From Bacteroidota bacterium (GTDB lineage: Bacteria; Bacteroidota; Bacteroidia; B-17B0; Aurantibacillaceae): DNA of 64,000 bases. Below, one piece after another: positions 62,359-64,000 of the stretch; within the stretch, counting starts at the first letter, position 1; each line of letters opens with the position of its first letter. A program made the position numbers and the translations under genes. The stretch lies in assembly GCA_016185125.1 (NCBI GenBank), contig JACPOC010000028.1, positions 1 to 64,000 on the forward strand, read 5' to 3'. Under the pieces are notes generated by a model that was not told where the DNA came from, did not search any database, and worked only from the letters and a program-made list of their open reading frames with translations.

Positions 62359-64000
62359 TTAAATTCTTACTCCAATTAAACAGACATCATCAATCTGTTC
62401 TAAATTTCCTTTCCATTTATCAAACACGTCATTTAGTTTTTGCTTTTGTGTTTGCATTGACTCGGTTGACATTGACAATAATAATTCCTGCAATTTTTTG
62501 TATTTAAATTTTTTTCCGTCCGGACCACCAAACTGATCAGGGAAACCATCGGTAAGAGAATAAACGACATCGCCTTTTTGTAAGTTTAATGTGTGTAAGG
62601 TAAATGGCTCTTTATCTCTCTCGTGTTTACCGATTGGAAAACGGTCAGCTTTTATTTCTATAAGTTCCTTATTCCTGATGATCCAAATTGGATTATTCGC
62701 TGTAGCACAATTCAAAATATTATTTTTAAAATCAAAACACAGCAAACTTCCATCCATACCGTCTTTGCCACCTTCAATACTACCATCTTTTTTTAATGTT
62801 TCAATAATTTTTGTCCGTGTATGATTTAATATTTCATTAGGTAAAAATAAATTTTCAACTTCGACCGCCTTTTCAAGACAAGAAATATTTAAGATGCTCA
62901 TAATTGCTCCCGGTACGCCATGGCCTGTACTATCGGCGGTTACTAGGACGAAATTGTTGTTGCTTAATTTTGTTGCCCAATAAAAATCGCCGCTTACTAC
63001 ATCTTTGGGTTTAAACAAAATAAAATAATCGCTTAAGTTTTCATCTAACATGTTTTTACTCGCTAATAATGCGCGTTGTATTCGCTCGGCATAATTTATG
63101 CTGTCAGTAATTTCTTTGTGTTTTTCTTCTATCAAATGTTTTTGTTCAACCACTTCTGCGGTTCTTTCTTCAACTGTTTGCTCTAATATTTGTTTTTCAA
63201 CCCGTAATTTTTTTTCGCGCCATTTGATGTACGACAAGATTATAGAAACAATTAAAACACCCATCAATGTTCTAAACCACCATGTTTGCCACCAAGGCGG
63301 ACGTACAATAAACTTATATTCAAAAGGCTCGCTCCAATTACCGCTTTGGTTCATGGCTTTTATTTTAAAAATAAAATCGCCACTTGGTAAATTTCCGTAA
63401 GGGGCTTCGGTTCTATCGGTAATTGAACTCCAATCGGGATCGATCCCTTCTAATTTATATTGGTATTTAATGTGGTTGCGGCTTTGCATGTGAATGCCAA
63501 TAAAATTAAAAGTAAGGTTGTTGTTATTGTAAGGCAAACTTAAATGCTCAGGTAAATTGTACCATTTTGTAAGCCCATCAAATTTTATGTCTTTCAATAA
63601 AATGCCGTTGGAAAGCAGGGTATCATTTATTTGTCCTTTAATAATTTCTTTACCTGTGCTATCGGTATAAACAGCTTTTAAATTTGCCCAAGCAATTTCT
63701 TCGCCAAATAATTTTACACTTGTAAGGTTAACAATTGGCGCGGTTGTATCGGCAATATTTCCTTTAGGATTATAACAAGTTAGCACATCAGTTCCCCACC
63801 AAATTCTTCCTTTACTATCCTGCAAAACAGAATTGCGCCGACAATTTAAACCCAAAAAACCATCGTTGTAACCATAGTTATAAAAAAACGCCTCTTTTAC
63901 GGGATTGAAATTCTCATTTTTTTCAGCTAACTTTATTAACTGTACCCGTTCAACTTTACTCAATCCTTTTCGTGTACCAAACCAAATATTTCCTTCCGCA
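62359..64000 (-). CDS. Two-component-propeller / Y_Y_Y / SpoIIE phosphatase, continues past the window edge
   Basis: The gene runs off the right edge. The frame is open to 64000 and the residues before the nominal TTG at 63963 read GNIWFGTRKGLSKVE, a propeller repeat, so that TTG is not the start. A further propeller blade (GRIWWGTDVLTCYNP), a Y_Y_Y domain (about 150-225 of the visible part, YQYKLEGIDPDW), one membrane helix, a coiled coil (EERTAEVVEQKHLIEEKHKE) and a SpoIIE domain (DVVSGDFYWA, ADSTGHGVPGAIMSI, LTDGFPDQFGG, DDVCLIGVRI) follow. It is a sensor phosphatase with a periplasmic propeller. Confidence 0.88.
   Translation of the reverse strand, partial: AEGNIWFGTRKGLSKVERVQLIKLAEKNENFNPVKEAFFYNYGYNDGFLGLNCRRNSVLQDSKGRIWWGTDVLTCYNPKGNIADTTAPIVNLTSVKLFGEEIAWANLKAVYTDSTGKEIIKGQINDTLLSNGILLKDIKFDGLTKWYNLPEHLSLPYNNNNLTFNFIGIHMQSRNHIKYQYKLEGIDPDWSSITDRTEAPYGNLPSGDFIFKIKAMNQSGNWSEPFEYKFIVRPPWWQTWWFRTLMGVLIVSIILSYIKWREKKLRVEKQILEQTVEERTAEVVEQKHLIEEKHKEITDSINYAERIQRALLASKNMLDENLSDYFILFKPKDVVSGDFYWATKLSNNNFVLVTADSTGHGVPGAIMSILNISCLEKAVEVENLFLPNEILNHTRTKIIETLKKDGSIEGGKDGMDGSLLCFDFKNNILNCATANNPIWIIRNKELIEIKADRFPIGKHERDKEPFTLHTLNLQKGDVVYSLTDGFPDQFGGPDGKKFKYKKLQELLLSMSTESMQTQKQKLNDVFDKWKGNLEQIDDVCLIGVRI

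Overview
The window looks like a chromosome segment of a free-living, AT-rich Bacteroidota species (Flavobacteria/Sphingobacteria grade). Six predicted secreted proteins end in type IX secretion (T9SS) C-terminal sorting domains, four of the short type and two of the gliding-motility type. SprB/PKD repeat adhesins, multi-PAS kinases, SpoIIE-type phosphatases fused to TPR or two-component propeller sensors, and promoters with the Bacteroidota -7 box TAnnTTTG all agree with this. Shine-Dalgarno sequences are essentially absent. No tRNA, rRNA, insertion sequence, phage gene or CRISPR array was seen.

Layout. 1-12.8 kb holds housekeeping and envelope genes: a 5'-truncated TPR/SpoIIE phosphatase, pyrE with an SRPBCC protein, a Nudix hydrolase, hrpB, a CotH-like T9SS protein coupled to a lipoprotein, a double OmpA-domain protein, an APC permease, an M50 protease and heme A synthase. 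13-30.4 kb alternates large T9SS cargo (a PKD adhesin, a pectate-lyase-like protein, endonuclease I, a SprB-repeat protein) with ligA, a formimidoylglutamase-like ureohydrolase, a stand-alone SpoIIE phosphatase, kdsA and mpl. 30.5-35.9 kb holds an LpxH-like phosphoesterase/glycosyltransferase/GH1 operon, a divergent receiver protein, a possible small membrane protein and a lone PstS-like lipoprotein.

36.2-54.7 kb is a co-directional copper/silver handling island, the most distinctive part of the window. It encodes an HYC_CC_PP protein, a periplasmic HMA lipoprotein, two multicopper oxidases (one Tat-exported, one apparently fused to an outer-membrane barrel), an HMA-MauE/DoxX membrane protein, a lipoprotein cytochrome c, a DUF2231 membrane protein with a very Met-rich tail, three copies of the heavy-metal-binding (HMBD) motif, and a CusA-CusC-CusB-CusB' efflux set. 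The genes would bind Cu(I)/Ag(I) in the periplasm, oxidise Cu(I) and pump metal out across both membranes. cusA is broken into two overlapping frames at an A6 run. No metal-responsive regulator and no P-type ATPase lie in the window.

54.8-64 kb holds a methyltransferase, a divergent EF-P, a geranylgeranyl-reductase-type flavoprotein, a six-PAS histidine kinase flanked by two single-domain response regulators, a small protein and a propeller/SpoIIE phosphatase that runs off the right edge. The intergenic zones near 18.8, 26.1 and 57.6-58.0 kb carry small palindromic dispersed repeats. Several genes have a -7 box ending only 3-5 nt before the ATG, which suggests leaderless mRNAs.
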